Below, in pieces: positions 21,797-34,046 of a stretch of DNA of 64,000 nucleotides; within the stretch, counting starts at the first letter, position 1, and each line of letters opens with the position of its first letter. Origin of the DNA: Syncephalis fuscata. Lineage: Eukaryota; Zoopagomycota; Zoopagomycetes; Zoopagales; Piptocephalidaceae. The notes under the pieces are model-generated. The model worked only from the letters and a program-made list of their open reading frames with translations, was not told the DNA's origin and searched no databases. Where the stretch lies: assembly GCA_025786725.1 (NCBI GenBank), contig JAHLTZ010000011.1:186001-250000 (forward strand), given 5' to 3'. The position numbers were made by a program, and so were the translations under genes.

Positions 21797-24639
21797 ATGG
21801 ATCCCTATCGCCCACCACCTTATGGTAAGTATTAGAGTTGTGTTGGCTATTACGATATATTCTGCTGTGCTTTTATCGCCATATACTAATGGTAATCGGT
21901 GGTATTAAATAGGTTACGCTGGTGGACCTCCTCCACCACAGCATTATGGCTTGGGATCTTATGGACGCGGTCACAGTGGTATGCCTATGGGACGCGGTAT
22001 AGGACCGCCAGGTGGTCCCGGTCCGCATGGCTATGGACCACCACCACCGCAAGGACAATTTGGCCGACCCGATGGATTCCCTGGTCGTGGTCGAGGCGGC
22101 TTTCATGGTCGCGGTCCCATGAACTGGCAAGGACCCAATATGATGGAACCACCAATGAATCCGCCGCCTGGTGTTACTTCATTGTTTGTTGGAGGTATAT
22201 CGCCGGGTATCAGTGATATATGGATGGAACAGCTATTGCGGGTAAGTTAGTAGGAATAGGCTATTCAGTATCAGTGCTATTGTAGTGTAAATATAATAAT
22301 GACACATTTCTCTATTTTATAGATCTGTGGCAATGTATTTCGATGGAAACGTGTACTTGATTCGGAGCGTAAGCCAAAATCTTTGGATTCTGTGAATATG
22401 TAACACCTATTGATGCATTACGTGCATTACGTATTCTTGGTGGAGAGAAAAGAGAGAACGGACAAGTCATTGAACTACCAATACCAAGTGCACCTAAAGA
22501 GACTAAAAAGCTAATTGTAAGTTATAGCAGGGTTAATAGCAATATTACTAATTAATATATATTGTATATTGTATATTTGTATATTTGTATATTTATATAT
22601 TTAGATTCGAGCTGATGAAAAAACACGAGCTGCACTTGATAAATATGAAGCGGAAAATCAAAAAGAAAAGGTTAGTATAAAATAAAGTTATAATATAGAA
22701 TAAATACATAATCAATTAGCTAATTACTTAATGTTTCAATTACAGAATGAAAGTGCAGATGATCAAGCAGCCATGGAAGGTATTGAGGCATTACTTAAGG
22801 ATATGTTTGATGCAGCTGCCAATAATACACTGGATGATAATGTTGAAGGGCCGGGAGCTGAAGAAGAAGAAGTAGCGCCTGATTTGGAACCAGAACAGCG
22901 AGAGATTGTATCACGCGAAATTGCACTATTTCGAGAACAAACAGCCAAACGTGACCGTGAACTAGAGGAGCGTGAACGTGAGACGCGTCGACGACAAGAG
23001 GAGAACGAAAGAGCCGCACGTGAACGATTTGAACCACGATCTATTAAACCGACAGTATTGGCAAGTCGTGAATCTCGTTCAGATAATAGCCGTAGTAGCC
23101 GTGTCTATTATGGCGTGACTTATGCCTATGGCTGGGTACTTAATAACTCGCGGTTAATTGAGGAACAAGAGATTGAAAAGCGTATTACTGAAGAAAAAGA
23201 ACGTGATTATAAAGACGTAAGTATTAGTAACATTACTAATTGAATGTTATTACTAATTACTAAAACACTTATGGGGATGATGCCCAATAGCGCTTACAGT
23301 CATTTACGATACGTGAAAATAAACGTATTGAGCATATTAATCGTGAAGAAAAGCTTGAAACTGAACGAAAAGAGCGACGTGAGCATGATCGAGTTAAAGA
23401 AGAACGTCGACTTCGTGAATGGAGCGACGATAAAGAAGAGGATGCAGCACTAGAAGAGTATTACGAAGACCGGTATGTTAAACCATTGTCTAAATTGAAT
23501 TTAATTGTTTACAAACTATAATGACACAGATCACGTTGGCGTAAACGACGACAAGAAATTCGACAACGTGAACGAGAACTAGACGAACGAGATCAACAAC
23601 GTGAAGAACGAAAGAAACGTGAAGCGGAAGAGGCGGCTGAACGAGAGAAGCAACGAGAACTAGCTGATAAGCAAAATGAATTAAAAACATCCACACGACG
23701 ACGTACACGATCTAGTATATCAACAGCAGATGCAGGCATGCATCCTGACCGTATGCGCATGTTAGGCATCGATGATACAAATAGCGACAATGTCACTGGT
23801 ACAGCCATGTCAGTTATTACTGCTACAACAGGCACTTTTGCTAATACAATGACTTTATCGCTTGATTCATCTACTATTACGACTGCTACCACTATTACGA
23901 CGACTACTACATCTTCAGTACCTATACCGACACCGCTTATTTCATCGGGTGTACCGGTTAAATTAAACCTTGCAGCAGCTACCACTACCAATAAACGAAC
24001 AATGATAGGTGGATCTGCTCTTGGTGAAGGACATGCAGGTGATGGCGATGAACACGAGACAGATGAAGTAGATGCACGAAAACGACGTCGATTAGCACCA
24101 CCACCGCCTATTCCTCCAGTTGAAGATCCCGAAGAACGAAAGCGACTAATTGAGAAGCTTATTGGCCGTATTCCTGTCGAACCAGAAGGTTTATGGCAAT
24201 GGTCTATACAATGGGACTATTTAACAGAAGTAAGTAATTAATTAATTAATTAATTAAATAGTATATTTAAATAGAATGAATCTAATAATATACTGATAAC
24301 CACATTGTTAATAATAGACGGTGTTGTATGAAAAGATTCAAGGATTTGTAGCTAAAAAGGTCGAGGAAGTATTAGGAGTACCTGAAGATGAATTAGTTTA
24401 TTTGTTATTGATCATATTCATCAACGAGGTACACCAACGGCATTAGTTGAAGAATTAGAAATGGTGAGTAAATAGTAAATATTAAGTGAATTTAAATGGC
24501 TTATTAATTAATTAATTAATTAATTAATAATACTTGTACTTATGAATAGGCATTGGATGAAGAAGCAATTCGATTAGTGGCTCGTTTATGGCGTATGTTG
24601 ATCTATGAAACAGAAGCACGTGCTCAAGGTATTGCCTAA
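21797..24639 (+). CDS. RBM25: RNA-binding protein 25 homologue (U1-associated splicing factor)
   Basis: Splicing regulator related to human RBM25 and yeast Snu71. Nine exons: 21797-21824, 21913-22241, 22323-22516, 22605-22670, 22746-23216, 23291-23472, 23530-24229, 24318-24463 and 24550-24639. Domains in order: a Pro/Gly/RG-rich N-terminus; an RRM (SLFVGGISPGISDIWMEQLL, RNP1-like FGFCEYVTP); a long RE/ER/KR-rich charged middle (from about 22900); a variable Ser/Thr linker; and a C-terminal PWI-type domain (IQGFVAKKVEEVLG, then LDEEAIRLVARLWRMLIYE). This order is diagnostic. Two one-base deficits in T runs (about 22380-22384 and 24391-24395) break the RRM and PWI frames exactly at conserved positions and look like sequence errors. 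Confidence 0.9.
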
Positions 24640-24943
24640 ATGTTACTTGACAGTCATTACCAATGAATTTATTACTGGCTTATTTCTATCTGACGATATG
24701 ATATGATATGATGTATCTATTATATATATATATATATGTCTATTATATTAATATATTATACCATACCATATCATTGATCTTTTCGCTATCTCTATAACAC
24801 CATTAATGACTTGCCAGGTGAGCCTGAATGCAAATAAAAAAGATTATTAAATTTATTTGTAAAATTCAATTAATAAATTCATTTTATTAATGAAATGTTC
24901 ATCATGTATATTATTAATGAATAATACACTGTGTCAATTGAAT
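24640..24943. other. Convergent 3' spacer
   Basis: AT-rich, with TA repeats around 24720-24737. No gene. Confidence 0.6.
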
Positions 24944-25458
24944 CTAAACCTTTTCAATAGGACGGCCTTCAATTTCCCAACCTCGCATACCGCCACGTAA
25001 ACTAATGACATGTTTATAGCCAAGTCGTTTAACTGCTTCGGCAGCAAGTATACTTCGTACACCGCCTGCACAGTAAAGTACAAGTTGTGCTTCATTATCA
25101 GTAATCGGTACAAATCGACCAATATCCCGGTCAACTACGCCGCGTGGCAAACAAAGTGCACCAGGAATAATACCATGTACTTGTTCCTCTCGTTCACGTA
25201 CATCAACAACGTGTAGATCAGGCGATTCGTCCTTTAATAGCTGTTCCAGTGTTTCTCCATCCATTTCTGCAATAGCTGCATCTCTTTTGACTTGTTCAAC
25301 TGTTTTCAACCATTGATTATGCTTTGAATGAGTCTATAAAATATATTACTATTATTATTGCTGCTATGGCTATGGCTATTAAAGTTAAAACTACTGACCA
25401 ACGATAGACTTCTAACTAGTAATGACGGTGAAGACCGAATACAATGACGGCCTAGCAT
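24944..25458 (-). CDS. Rhodanese-domain protein, probably mitochondrial
   Basis: Single-domain sulfurtransferase-like protein, about 149 residues. Exon 1 (25399-25458) encodes MLGRHCIRSSPSLLVRSLSL, an Arg/Ser-rich, acid-free presequence that fits mitochondrial import. A GTCAGT...TATAG intron joins exon 2 (24944-25333). The domain has VVDVREREEQVHGIIPGA (the CH2A-type motif) and an active-site loop LYCAGGVRS with the expected persulfide cysteine, then GGMRGWEIEGRP near the end. The catalytic Cys is present, so it is probably active. Substrate unknown. Confidence 0.85.
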
Positions 25459-26176
25459 TGAACGATTCAACTATAGCTACATTAGTACAAATAAATATAG
25501 CAAGATCAGCTATTAGTAGTTACCAAACCGTGAGTGACATCGTGTTTCAGTGTTGTTAGTTGCAATAGAATAACTGTAGTATCGATTGTAATAACAAGTC
25601 TGAGTGATGTATTAGTAATTACTAGGATCATTATTATGATCTAATGGATCAGTGAATAAGATTTTATCTGATTTAGATTGTGCACTCAGCTCAATACTAA
25701 TTCAGTTTAGTTACTATTATGTTAAATATCTCGTGTAGTCTAATAAAGTTTGTAATACATATGGATTGTGTTATAATGACTGTTAAAACATACATAGGAT
25801 ATGATTAAATACAACTTTAACATAATCATCATCATCTATTAGTTTAACAATAAATAAATCATATATTTGTAGAATTAATATAATACTTGTATATTTTCTA
25901 GTAAATAAATATCTTATTAAACATTGTACTCAGACTGAATTTAGGAGTGAAAGTCGCAACTGTATTTATAAATATGATGATATTTATTGCAATTAAAATG
26001 ATATGCACGCTATACAAGTTTTTGAAAAAAAAAGGTTAAAAAATAAAAAAAAGACAAATTTTCTCCAACACATTGCACGTCCTTTCATCTTCCTCCCACT
26101 TTACTGTCCTTGACGTAAAGTAATTGTCCAGCGGTTCTTGCAATTACGTCTATTCATACCAAAGCTCACTATCATC
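25459..26176. other. Divergent intergenic region
   Basis: 5' regions of the rhodanese and DDX21-like genes. A CT-rich leader precedes 26177. No coding signal. Confidence 0.5.
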
Positions 26177-28220
26177 ATGCCGGGCCGTCTAGAAGTTGAA
26201 GCAATCACCATGGAAGTGGATGAGATGCTTAAGAAGGAGAAGAAGAAGGAAAGAAGGAAAAGAAGGAAAAGAAAGACAAGAAGGACAAGAAGGACAAGAA
26301 GGACAAGGAGAGCAAGAAGCGAACTCACGATGAGGCTATGGATGTTGATAGCGATGCTACAGCAACTTCAGAAGATGTCGACTAAATAAGCGCAGCAAGA
26401 CAAAGGATACCGATACGGAAAGCGAACCAGAAGTGGATACAAGTCTATTGGTGTCAAGTTTTAGAATCTCTTCGCAAACAGCAACTGCATTAGAAAAGCG
26501 TGGCATTAAAGCTTTGTTCCCTATTCAGGCTGAGACATTTGACGCTATTCTCGATGGCAAGGATATGCTTGGCCGTGCACGTACGGTACCGGTAAAACAC
26601 TTGCTTTTTCATTGCCAATGATTGAACGATTATTGCTTGATGCTGCCGATGCTGGATCACAGCAACGTGGTAGCCGTTCACCAAAGGTTATCGTTATGGC
26701 ACCAACTCGTGAATTGGCCCGTCAAGTATCGGCCGAATTCGAAGGCATTGCTGGCCATCTGAAGGTGCTTACTGTTTATGGCGGTGTTGCTTATGACCAA
26801 CAAAACCAAGGACTGCGTCAAGGTGTTGATGTTGTTATCGGCACACCTGGCCGTATTATGGACCATTTAGAACGTGGTACACTCCGTCTAGAGAACATTC
26901 GCTTTGTTTGTTTAGATGAAGCTGATCAAATGCTTGATATTGGCTTTGCTGATGCTATGGAAAAGGTGCTACAAGGCGTTCAAGAGCAAAAGGCCGCCAC
27001 TCCCAATGCACCCACCTATCAAACGCTATTGTTCTCAGCTACATTGCCTGAATGGGTCCACAAAGTAGTGAAGAAGTACTTGAAGCCTGACTACGCCACC
27101 GTCGATTTGGTTGGTCAACAAAAGCTAAAGACCAATGAGGATATTACGCATTACGGTATTGTGTCTCATTGGGAAGTACGCAAAGATATTATTGGCGATG
27201 TTGTTGCCGTTTACGGTGGTGTTAGCGGCCGTACAATCATCTTCGTTAATACAAAAGCTGAAGCCAATGAACTTGCTATGAACGAGAAGCTTAAAACCGG
27301 CGCACAAGTACTACACGGTGATATTCCACAGAATCAACGTGAACGCACTTTGGCCGGATTCCGTGACGGCAGATTCCGCTGCATTATCTGCACAGATGTA
27401 GCGGCCCGTGGTCTTGATATTCCTGATGTTGATTTGGTCATTAATAGCGAACCATCACAGGTATTGAAACGTATATTCATCGTTCTGGACGTACTGGCCG
27501 TGCTGGTCGCAAGGGTGTATGTGTTACATTTTACAAGCCATCCGAATCAGGCTGGATTCGCCAATTAGAACGCCGCATTGGTACTCAAGTCAATCTTGTT
27601 GGTGCACCACAGCCATCGGATATTATCGAGGCAACCGCCTCGATGCTGCTACGATGGTGACGGGTGTTAGTCCAACAGTAGTTTCATACTTTAACAATAC
27701 GGCTACCATGCTTATTGAGAAGCTTGGTGCTGAAAAGGCATTGGCCTGTGCATTGGCCTGCATATCTGGCTATGCTGCTGGTCTACCATCACGCTCATTG
27801 CTTACCGGCAAAGAGGGTGTGCTAACACTTTGTCTACGTGTTGGCCACGAAATCCGTGGTGCTGGCTACGTTCGTACTGGATTGGAACGTGATTATGGCG
27901 TTACTTTTGATGATTTGACAACCATGCGCATGACCAAAGAAATGGACGGCGTAGTATTTGATATTAAATCATCAAAGGTCCAAGTCAATGACGAATACGA
28001 CATTGTGCTAAATGGACAGACATTCACTTCAACTAGCGGCTGGATACTTACTGCACCCACAGTGGCCCCTGAACTACAGGAACGTGAAGGGTTTGGCAAC
28101 GGCCGTAGCAATGGCGGCGGTGGCTATGGTGGCCGTAGTGGTGGCTATGGTGGCCGCAGTGGTGGTGGCCGTGGTCGTGGCGGATTCGGTGGCCGTGGTC
28201 GCGGTCGTGGTCGTTATTAG
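26177..28220 (+). CDS. DDX21/Gu-type DEAD-box RNA helicase with GUCT and RGG tail
   Basis: Nucleolar-type RNA helicase related to animal DDX21/DDX50 and plant RH7. It starts at MPGRLEVE, followed by a Lys/Glu-rich stretch. Motifs: Q-motif (KALFPIQAETFD), motif I (GRARTGTGKT once one G is restored at about 26590), PTRELA, TPGR, DEAD (about 26915), SAT, ARGLDIP and HRSGRTGRAG. A GUCT domain follows (AVSPTVVSYF-like block, LACALACISGYA, RSLLTGKEGV), then a Gly/Arg tail of GGYGGRSGG and GRGRGGFGGRGR repeats. The frame is broken at several places: in the Lys-rich N-terminus, at 26386, 26590, about 27462 and about 27635. Each is a one-base step, and conserved sequence resumes immediately. I read one gene with sequence errors, not several. 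Confidence 0.85.
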
Positions 28221-28467
28221 ATTAATTTTAATTTCTTTTGCAGTTATAATAAATGTTGCCATGAAAACCGACAGTAGTCGATTTTATCGTTTAGATAAGC
28301 CCCCCTTTTTGTTGATGCACGATCGAGCATCGTCTGTGTCATAGTGATGACGGACATGAATACAGTACGAATAAACTAAAATAAATGTATCTCTCCTTTT
28401 CAACAGCCCAATATTATAGTAAATTAAATATTATAGCAATTATAGACGATCGATCATTATTACAAAG

Positions 28468-29837
28468 ATGGTTGCCAGACAATTGAAACAAAGTCGTTTT
28501 GCGAAACGAGGACCGCAATCCATTATATTTATTATATTATTAGCGTTGCTAATAGAAATACATTAGTATCAAATGTATCGGTGTTGGCCATCGATTTTGA
28601 TACGGTAGAGTCGGATCAGACTACTGAGACAGCTCCAGTAGTACTGAATATACCAAGCCCATCTTTTGGTAAACGGCCTGTCACTAAACCGGCACCATCT
28701 GCTAAATCATCGCCTGTAGGACCGAGTAATCAATCGCAGTTTTGTGCCTCAGAGTTTGCTATTACCAATCTTCATAAATGTGCTAAATTTGAGTTTTCCT
28801 ATGATAGTACGGTTGGTAAAGATGAGCCATGTGTTGCTACCGCATCGACCAATCTTACTGAGCTTAGCTTTCCTGCACCGGATCCGGAGCTGGCTAATAT
28901 GCCGATCAATAGACTGACACCATCAGTTCGTCGTATTATTGAAGGTATTACGAATACATTCGAAAACGGTACACCTGATTATGCTTATGGCAAATGTGAA
29001 CATCTGGATGATGGTCGTGGCTACACTTGTGGCCGTATTGGATTCACTACTGGTACCGGTGATGCGCTTTGGGTGGTTGAAAAATACGTTAAATATAGAC
29101 CCGGTGTTACACTTGCTCGTTACTTGCCGGAATTACGCCGACTTGCGGCGTTGCCAAGCTGTGATACTACTGGTAAAGAGAATATACATAATTTAAACGG
29201 ATTTGCAGCAGCATGGTCGGCGGCCAATCAGCGCGATACTGCTCTATTTCGTCAAATTCAAGACAATATTGCTGAGCAGCATTATTTAATACCAGCACTA
29301 AAGTTTGCTCATAAATACGGAGCAACTACTGCGTTAAGTCAAGCAGTATTTTACGATACGGTTGTTCAGCATGGTTATGCCTCTACCGAGGATAATATAG
29401 ATTTACAACGCATATTAACACTAACCGGTCCGCGACGCACTGGAGAAACTGAGATAGGTTGGCTTGATCGCTTTTTGGTTACACGGGGCCAAATGCTTTG
29501 CTGCTTCCCCGATAGTGTATGGCCAGCGTCAGCCGACCGCGTTCACGATTTACGTGATCTACTTAGCCATGGAAAAGTAAACCTTACTGGTGAAATTACT
29601 TTAAGGTCAAGCGGCATTCAAATCCTCGCTGGTAGCGATGAATTTGCCGCTGATGCACGATCAAGTGCCATTAAGATTAAAAAGCCATCTCGTCATACTG
29701 CTTCAAAAAAAGCATCAGCATTGGCTATACAATATAGGCCCAAATCGGCCATTAAATTAAAGCCATTAGTGCGTCAACCAAAGCAGACACGTACCAAGTT
29801 GGCTCGTCCTACACAAGCTATTTCTCTACTTCATTAA
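28468..29837 (+). CDS. Secreted GH46 chitosanase
   Basis: Endo-beta-1,4-glucosaminidase cutting chitosan. The ATG at 28468 starts MVARQLKQS, then a hydrophobic IIFIILLALL signal segment. The main frame picks up after a one-base step near 28540 and is open to TAA 29837. GH46 hallmarks: ITNTFENGTPDYAYGKCEHL (catalytic Glu) followed by DDGRGYTCGRIGFTTGTGDA (catalytic Asp in the D-GRGYT-G motif), then YLPELRRL, FYDTVVQHGYA and RRTGETEIGWLDRFL. The catalytic pair is present. A Lys-rich tail of about 60 residues (IKIKKPSRHTASKK onward) is extra and might bind wall polyanions. GH46 is mainly bacterial, with known members in zygomycete fungi. Confidence 0.88.
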
Positions 29838-31040
29838 TTTTAAATATGCAATGATAAATAATATATAAATATTTCTAGTAATATTTGATTTATAACTCAA
29901 TAATAAATAAGTTTAATTAAGATACTTTAAAATACCATTACACCTTACATTATTCTAATGTTATTTTATAATTTTAATTTTGGTGTTTAATAGTATTTAC
30001 GCTCGGAATACAGCGTGTCAGTTAGTTAATATTGATAATAATAACTTTGTTTATTCTATTAAATATAATGATATTCATGTTTGAATATTTATTAAATTGT
30101 ATATATATATATATATATAAGTAAGTGAAGTGTGTGTACCAGTCGATAATAACGTAGGAAATAAACAAAATTGCTGTAAAATAGAAGCAAATGAATAGAA
30201 GATGGAGCAATATGAGTGAGAATAAATAAATGCCATTAGAATGGATAAATGGTGTGAAAGTGGCCAACATTCATTAGTCAGTATACTTTTTATAGTCTTT
30301 TCTTATATTTTGATATAATTATCGCGGATGTTTAACACAATGTAAACTTCATACCTGATATTCTTTTATTATACATTTTAATTACACCGGAGGTACAACT
30401 GTAAGCTAGCAATCTAAGCTTCTTTTTCTTTCGCTGTGCTCTGTGTTTTTAGTAATGTATAGCGATATACTTTAATTATTTGTTATAATTTCTATAAGCA
30501 GTGTGTTTGATCGCACTATTATTTCTTTCAACCATAAAACGGCATACAATTCAATTATCATGAATTTTAAAAGTATTGCCGAGATTAAAGCGTCATTTGA
30601 TCACTAATGTTTACCAATTTAGTTTCAAAAGATTAACTAAATTATTAGATGCATAATATCGAGTGTATTATTAAATGCTATATACAGTGTTTTTTGCTTT
30701 TTGTGCTTTATTTTTGTTCAGTACTGTTGTTCTAGTTGTATCAACATTGCTTGAATTTTTACTAAACTTGATCTAACAGCATGATCTTAATGACTTGCTT
30801 TTCGTTTATTAGCTCAATGGTAAGACTAGATCAATCAATATTTAGATAGTCAATTGCTTTCATTGACCTATGTTTTAGTCGGTTGTTCTGCAAACAGTCT
30901 CGCTTGGTTTTTTGTCAAAGCCGCTTTTAGAAACATAGGCTATCAGCTAAACCTCAAGTGATTACTGCTTGGTGTGTGTTCTGTTGCTACTACGCATCCA
31001 AGTTTGACTTTATTTGAATAAAGCTGCCTGGCGTGCATAT
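29838..31040. other. Gene-poor AT-rich region
   Basis: No supported gene. A TA-dinucleotide run lies at about 30100-30118. Frames are short and biased in composition. Confidence 0.5.
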
Positions 31041-31680
31041 CCTATTAGCCACAAATTGTATTACATGTAATCTGATGAATACAAGCTATTTCTCAGTCAA
31101 ACATTCGATGGTACGAATAATTAAATGTAATAGTTTACTCTTAAGAATGCTGTGATGCATTCTACTACAACAGTTTCTATTGTACAGACAATTCTCAGTC
31201 AATCTTGTTTAGTTGTGATCTCAAATACCGAAAGTTATACAGTGTGTGGTATCGATGCGCTTAGAAATAATTTCTTTGTAAATTTAATGCACTGCTTATT
31301 CTTGTAAAATTTCCATAATGTCGAGTTGAATACACGCATGCACCAGTCAGCATATTTTGTAACTAAACGAAACTCGACTAATTTATGTATAACAGTAAAT
31401 AACAGTATAAATACTAATCTGATGTATTAAACTTGTTATTGCGTGTTTTTTGCATGCTACTCGGTATGCATGCAGATATTGGGAACTGCACGAGTCAGTA
31501 AAAGCAACAACAAAAGATAACAGCATTGCTTTTACAGAGCTAATCAATTTTCCCATTCTCACCATATAGCCAAATTGCACAATAAAAATACAGGTTAATA
31601 TACACATATCTATCGCATATTTACTGAATCAAGTTGGGTGGGTCATTATTATTGCCGCACCATCCGCGTAAATGCTGTGC
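31040..31680. repeat. Dispersed repeat B, copy 2 (5' part)
   Basis: Diverged copy of about 11520-12130, same orientation; shared landmarks AATGCTGTGATGCAT, ACACGCATGCACCA, TATTAAACTTGTT and CGTAAATGCTG. Alignment is by eye and the outer limits are uncertain. Confidence 0.7.
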
Positions 31681-31694
31681 TATATAACGTGCAT

Positions 31695-32165
31695 ACCAAT
31701 AAACTAATATTAATAAAATGCGAGTGAGAATTTATATTAACTAGCTATAAACTAATTGCATCCCATATATTTTATGTATGAACAAATAAATGTAATAGCA
31801 GTAAATGACAGTTTATATGCAATAACTATACACTAATTACATGCTGTGGTCTGCGGGTGTCAGCCACATAATACTAGTTGTTAAGTACTATTATACATTA
31901 ATTAGTTATTTAATAATGGCGCCCATTTACTTTATATTAATAGCATAACATTAATAGAAAGTAAGTGACATTGTGTAATATTGATTATTCATTAATGAAA
32001 TGCTATTTAATTCATATATCAATAGCTTAATATTAACAGGATGTAAGTTGCATTGTAGTTAATTAGCTATGCGCTAATTACATGTTATGTACTGTGTCTA
32101 TCAACAACCTAATATTAATAGGTTGTAAGCTATATTTTAGATTACCAGTTTATGCATTAATTATA
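31695..32165. repeat. Degenerate tandem array, period about 83 bp
   Basis: Units carry A(C/T)ATTAATAG..GTAAG followed by a TGCATTAATT-like block. The clearest cores start near 31948, 32031 and 32114, with weaker related units back to about 31697. The array occupies the place that the peptide gene holds in repeat copy 1. Confidence 0.6.
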
Positions 32166-32209
32166 TGCCATGTAATATATTTATTTATAAATATAAAATA
32201 GTCGGCGTT

Positions 32210-32670
32210 TTAAGACACTAGCATTATTGATAGCACAATTTAAGATTATTCCAGTACACTTTAGTATATATTCGGTGGAGGCAAGAGCATTTGATAAATA
32301 TGCCGTTCAGTCCATTCATATATCAAGTCATGGCTAATGCATCGGTTTATCCAGTGTTTAATCAATGGAATCATTATTTTATCAACAGGTTTGCATCTAG
32401 TTGTTTCTATTCAACTGTGCAAACTAGTAGTAATAAAATTATGCTTTCATTATAGCTATATTCAATCGAATTTTATATTTATAATCATGGCTTATTTGCA
32501 TTTAGTAATTAGCAAATATAATCATGTAGATAAACTAACAACAGATAGGCAAAATTATATCATGTTAACTATACACACACATTGGTACACTACAACAGTA
32601 CTATTGTTCAAATAACAATTTGAATGTAAATATTTTAATGCTACATATTAACAATAAAATATGGCTAATA
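32210..32670. repeat. Dispersed repeat B, copy 2 (3' part)
   Basis: Same-orientation partner of 12690-13135. The best block (32340-32420) is about 85% identical by eye. Confidence 0.8.
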
Positions 32671-33100
32671 AATCATAGAATTGTATACAAAAATAAATGG
32701 GCAAAAAAATGCATAAATAACAATAAAACTTTATTTTGTGCAACTAGGTGAAAGCAATGCACGAAGGCGCAATATATAACAAACAATATTGGTAATACGC
32801 AAACAATTTTTATTAATAATTTACGACTAGCATAAAATAAAATAATATATAATAAAGCTAATATAAAAAAATACATGAACATTAATGCTGAATGCATACT
32901 ATCGTGAATAAAATAATTAACTATATAATAAAATACTAATAAAATATTGATTTCTACTTTATTATAATATGAGCAGATTATGTATGTATTTATATTGAGT
33001 GGCGCTGCACAAATATATGAATATATGTATATCAAGTAATCTCCAAGAGCTTCATACATTTGGCCCTATATCCAGACTGTGACATTATGACAGTATACAG

Positions 33101-33491
33101 CAATATCAAAAAGTAACTCTAATGTAATTAGATGGCAAAAGCAATAGTGATCATTCAATTAATAAATTGTTAATAGAATTAAGCAGAACTTTACGTACAA
33201 TGAAGTAAATTGTTTGATATTTTGCACAAGTATGCACATGACATATATATGACTATTGGCAAACTATAGTGTTATTGTATTGCATAAAAATGCAATGATT
33301 GTGATAACACACTAATAAATGTACAAAAATAGCAGTTTTTTACTGTTTATGGCTTGTATACTTAAATACGGCAAAATGATTAGCAGATTTGAGTTCCCCA
33401 TGCTAAGCTGTACAGACTGGTATGGAATATAGAGCAACGATTTTGCAACAAAAGTTGGTCAAAAATGTAATTTACGTATTAGTTGACAAAA
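33101..33491. repeat. Left arm of large inverted repeat
   Basis: Reverse complement of 33655-34046 with only a handful of differences (for example near 33135, 33445 and 33485). The arm begins CAATATCAAAAAGTAACTCT. Similarity ends abruptly at both edges. Confidence 0.97.
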
Positions 33492-33654
33492 GCAATTAAA
33501 GTTTTGATTTTAAAATTTTAATATAGAAAATGAAAGCTGATACGAGCTAACTTCAAAGCAATCTACAACGCTAAAAATCACGATAGCAATTTACTGTACA
33601 AAAACATTAATATGCAGTGACGATTTATGCCATGTATTTACATATAATGTAAAT
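33492..33654. other. Spacer (loop) of inverted repeat
   Basis: 163 bp of AT-rich unique sequence with no ORF. Confidence 0.9.
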
Positions 33655-34046
33655 TTTTGTCAGCTAATACGTAAATTACATTTTTGACTAACTTTTGTTG
33701 TAAAAATCGTTGCTCTATATTCCATACCAGTCTGTACAGCTTAGCATGGGGAACTCAAATCTGCTAATCATTTTGCCGTATTTAAGTATACAAGCCATAA
33801 ACAGTAAAAAACTGCTATTTTTGTACATTTATTAGTGTGTTATCACAATCATTGCATTTTTATGCAATACAATAACACTATAGTTTGCCAATAGTCATAT
33901 ATATGTCATGTGCATACTTGTGCAAAATATCAAACAATTTACTTCATTGTACGTAAAGTTCTGCTTAATTCTATTAACAATTTATTAATTGAATGATCAC
34001 TATTTCTTTTGCCATCTAATTACATTAGAGTTACTTTTTGATATTG
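33655..34046. repeat. Right arm of large inverted repeat
   Basis: Ends ...AGTTACTTTTTGATATTG. With the left arm it forms a 946-bp fold-back structure. No flanking target-site duplication or transposase frame seen. Confidence 0.97.

Noticed and set aside
26177-28220. DDX21-like gene as a true pseudogene
   Set aside because: All helicase motifs are conserved and every break is a one-base step like those in other well-conserved genes of the window.
32673-33059. Minus-strand 128-codon hydrophobic frame (multi-pass membrane protein)
   Set aside because: Phe/Ile/Tyr-rich composition is expected from AT-rich DNA; no homologue or start context.
33101-34046. Autonomous DNA transposon with long terminal inverted repeats
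   Set aside because: The spacer is only 163 bp with no transposase frame, and no target-site duplication was found.
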